Part shown: positions 23,005 to 23,586 of the stretch, piece by piece
How positions within the stretch are numbered: position 1 is the stretch's first letter
Layout: every line of letters begins with the position of its first letter
DNA from: a virus
Virus record (IMG/VR): IMGVR_UViG_3300010296_000090
Span: 1-23,586 of that record
Strand: one strand, 5' to 3'
DNA: 23,586 nt
Translations under genes and position numbers: made by a program
Notes under the pieces: model-generated
What the model was told of the DNA's origin: nothing
Seen by the model: the letters and a program-made list of their open reading frames with translations, nothing else
Databases searched by the model: none

Positions 23005-23033
23005 ATTATATAGCCACTATTAAGCAAAGTCAA
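23005..23033 (-). promoter_or_regulatory. Sigma70-type promoter (TTGACT, 17 bp, TATAAT)
   Basis: The -35 TTGACT (23028-23033) lies in the last codons of the deaminase gene, and a perfect TATAAT (23005-23010) follows after exactly 17 bases. RNA should start near 22998, giving a leader of about 19 bases with AGGAG before the 430-residue gene. Confidence 0.7.
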
Positions 23034-23451
23034 GTATTTCTTCGCGATTATCTGTATATAAAACTTTTTTAATACCGAAACTAGCGATAATTTTAGAGCA
23101 ACCTGGACAGGGTTTAGCAATACCATATATCCACCTCTTAGAGCCGCTGTACGGTCGTTTAACGCGGACTATGTTTAGTTCGCACTGTGCTAGTTGTCCG
23201 GGTGTAATCAAGCGTAGTGCATTGCGTATAGCGTCTACTTCAGCATGCATAAACATTTGATCTTCACGATAACCGTCTCCCATCATCATAGGATGAGTTT
23301 TCATTTGGTTGAAACCTGTAGCAATTAAATGCTTTTTGTAAGTAATTCCTGCGGCCATCGGAACACGACGAGAATTTGCATAACCACCAGAATCGATAGC
23401 CAAACGAGTAAGCATTTCTAAAATGCGCTGATTCATGCTATTAACGATCAT
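23020..23451 (-). CDS. dCMP/cytidine-deaminase-like zinc enzyme, 143 aa
   Basis: The zinc site and catalytic residue of the CDA fold are present: His69-Ala70-Glu71 in HAEVDAI, and Cys115 and Cys118 in KPCPGC. Such enzymes deaminate dCMP to dUMP, feeding thymidylate synthesis for phage DNA. The product is shorter than T4 dCMP deaminase (193 residues), so the exact substrate is uncertain. An ATG at 23469 would add six residues, but it has no Shine-Dalgarno and overlaps the upstream gene. The ATG at 23451 has TTAGG 7 bases away, overlapping the upstream TAG stop, so I use it. Translation is probably coupled to the gene upstream. The substrate is inferred from the family only. Confidence 0.85.
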   Translation of the reverse strand: MIVNSMNQRILEMLTRLAIDSGGYANSRRVPMAAGITYKKHLIATGFNQMKTHPMMMGDGYREDQMFMHAEVDAIRNALRLITPGQLAQCELNIVRVKRPYSGSKRWIYGIAKPCPGCSKIIASFGIKKVLYTDNREEILDFA

Positions 23452-23459
23452 TGTGGGAC

Positions 23460-23586
23460 CTAATCCCATAAATTGTTATAGTACTTGCCAAACAGTCTGA
23501 AACCGTTTGAAATGCGTTCTTCATATTTCTTCCGAGCTTCCCAGTCATACACTTTGGCATGCTCGGGACCTTCTACTATTTGGTAA
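23460..23586 (-). CDS. 3' end of an unidentified gene (N-terminus beyond the right edge)
   Basis: The minus strand is open from the window edge to TAG at 23460-23462 and encodes 41 residues ending KKYEERISNGFRLFGKYYNNLWD, after HAKVYDWEARKK. The composition is that of a normal protein C-terminus, charged and aromatic. Its stop lies 8 bases before the deaminase start and overlaps that gene's Shine-Dalgarno, so the two are adjacent in an operon. Too little is visible to name a family. Confidence 0.6.
   Translation of the reverse strand, partial: YQIVEGPEHAKVYDWEARKKYEERISNGFRLFGKYYNNLWD

Overview
This window looks like part of the genome of a T4-like marine myovirus, most probably a cyanophage or a SAR11 (Pelagibacter) phage. 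The reasons are very tight gene packing, nearly all genes on the minus strand, several tail-fibre-like proteins, and seven copies of a T4-type late promoter (NATAAATA) placed just upstream of genes. The cargo genes (A-type Fe-S carrier, QueD-like enzyme, UV-damage endonuclease, dCMP-deaminase-like enzyme, glycosyltransferases) are also typical of such phages. The host cannot be fixed from the sequence alone, and I saw no tRNA, CRISPR, insertion sequence or attachment site.

Transcription of the minus strand runs from right to left. At the right (23.6-20.1 kb) are the end of an unknown gene, a zinc deaminase, a 430-residue protein of unknown function behind a good sigma70-type promoter, a 376-residue fibre-like protein and an 88-residue membrane protein, the last two behind late promoters. 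From 20.1 to 17.0 kb lies a cargo block: a DUF115/sialyltransferase-like protein, a QueD-like enzyme with a structured leader, a glycosyltransferase and UvsE. Sigma70-like promoters sit before queD and uvsE. The uvsE promoter would start its RNA exactly at an ATG. At 17.1-16.3 kb are three small genes, including an unlisted GTG-start membrane protein and the only plus-strand gene.

From 16.3 kb to the left edge is a tail-fibre and virion cluster. A late promoter drives iscA followed at once by a giant 3030-residue fibre-like protein, a newly recognised 50-residue gene and a 217-residue fibre-like protein, which are translationally coupled. A second late promoter drives a 907-residue protein with a 42-bp tandem repeat. 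A third drives a complete subtilisin-like protease plus a 235-residue fibre-like protein. A fourth drives an Ig-like virion protein that runs off the left edge. Three of the fibre proteins share one N-terminal module, which suggests a common docking site.

The likely overall picture is a late structural operon set, with host-type (probably early) promoters feeding metabolic and repair genes embedded in it. The most interesting points are the virion-cluster subtilase, the Fe-S carrier co-transcribed with a giant fibre that carries four conserved Cys motifs, the leaderless-type uvsE promoter, the queD leader pseudoknot candidate, and the two small genes. No stretch longer than 300 bases lacks a gene. 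All functions are read from motifs and context; no database search was possible.
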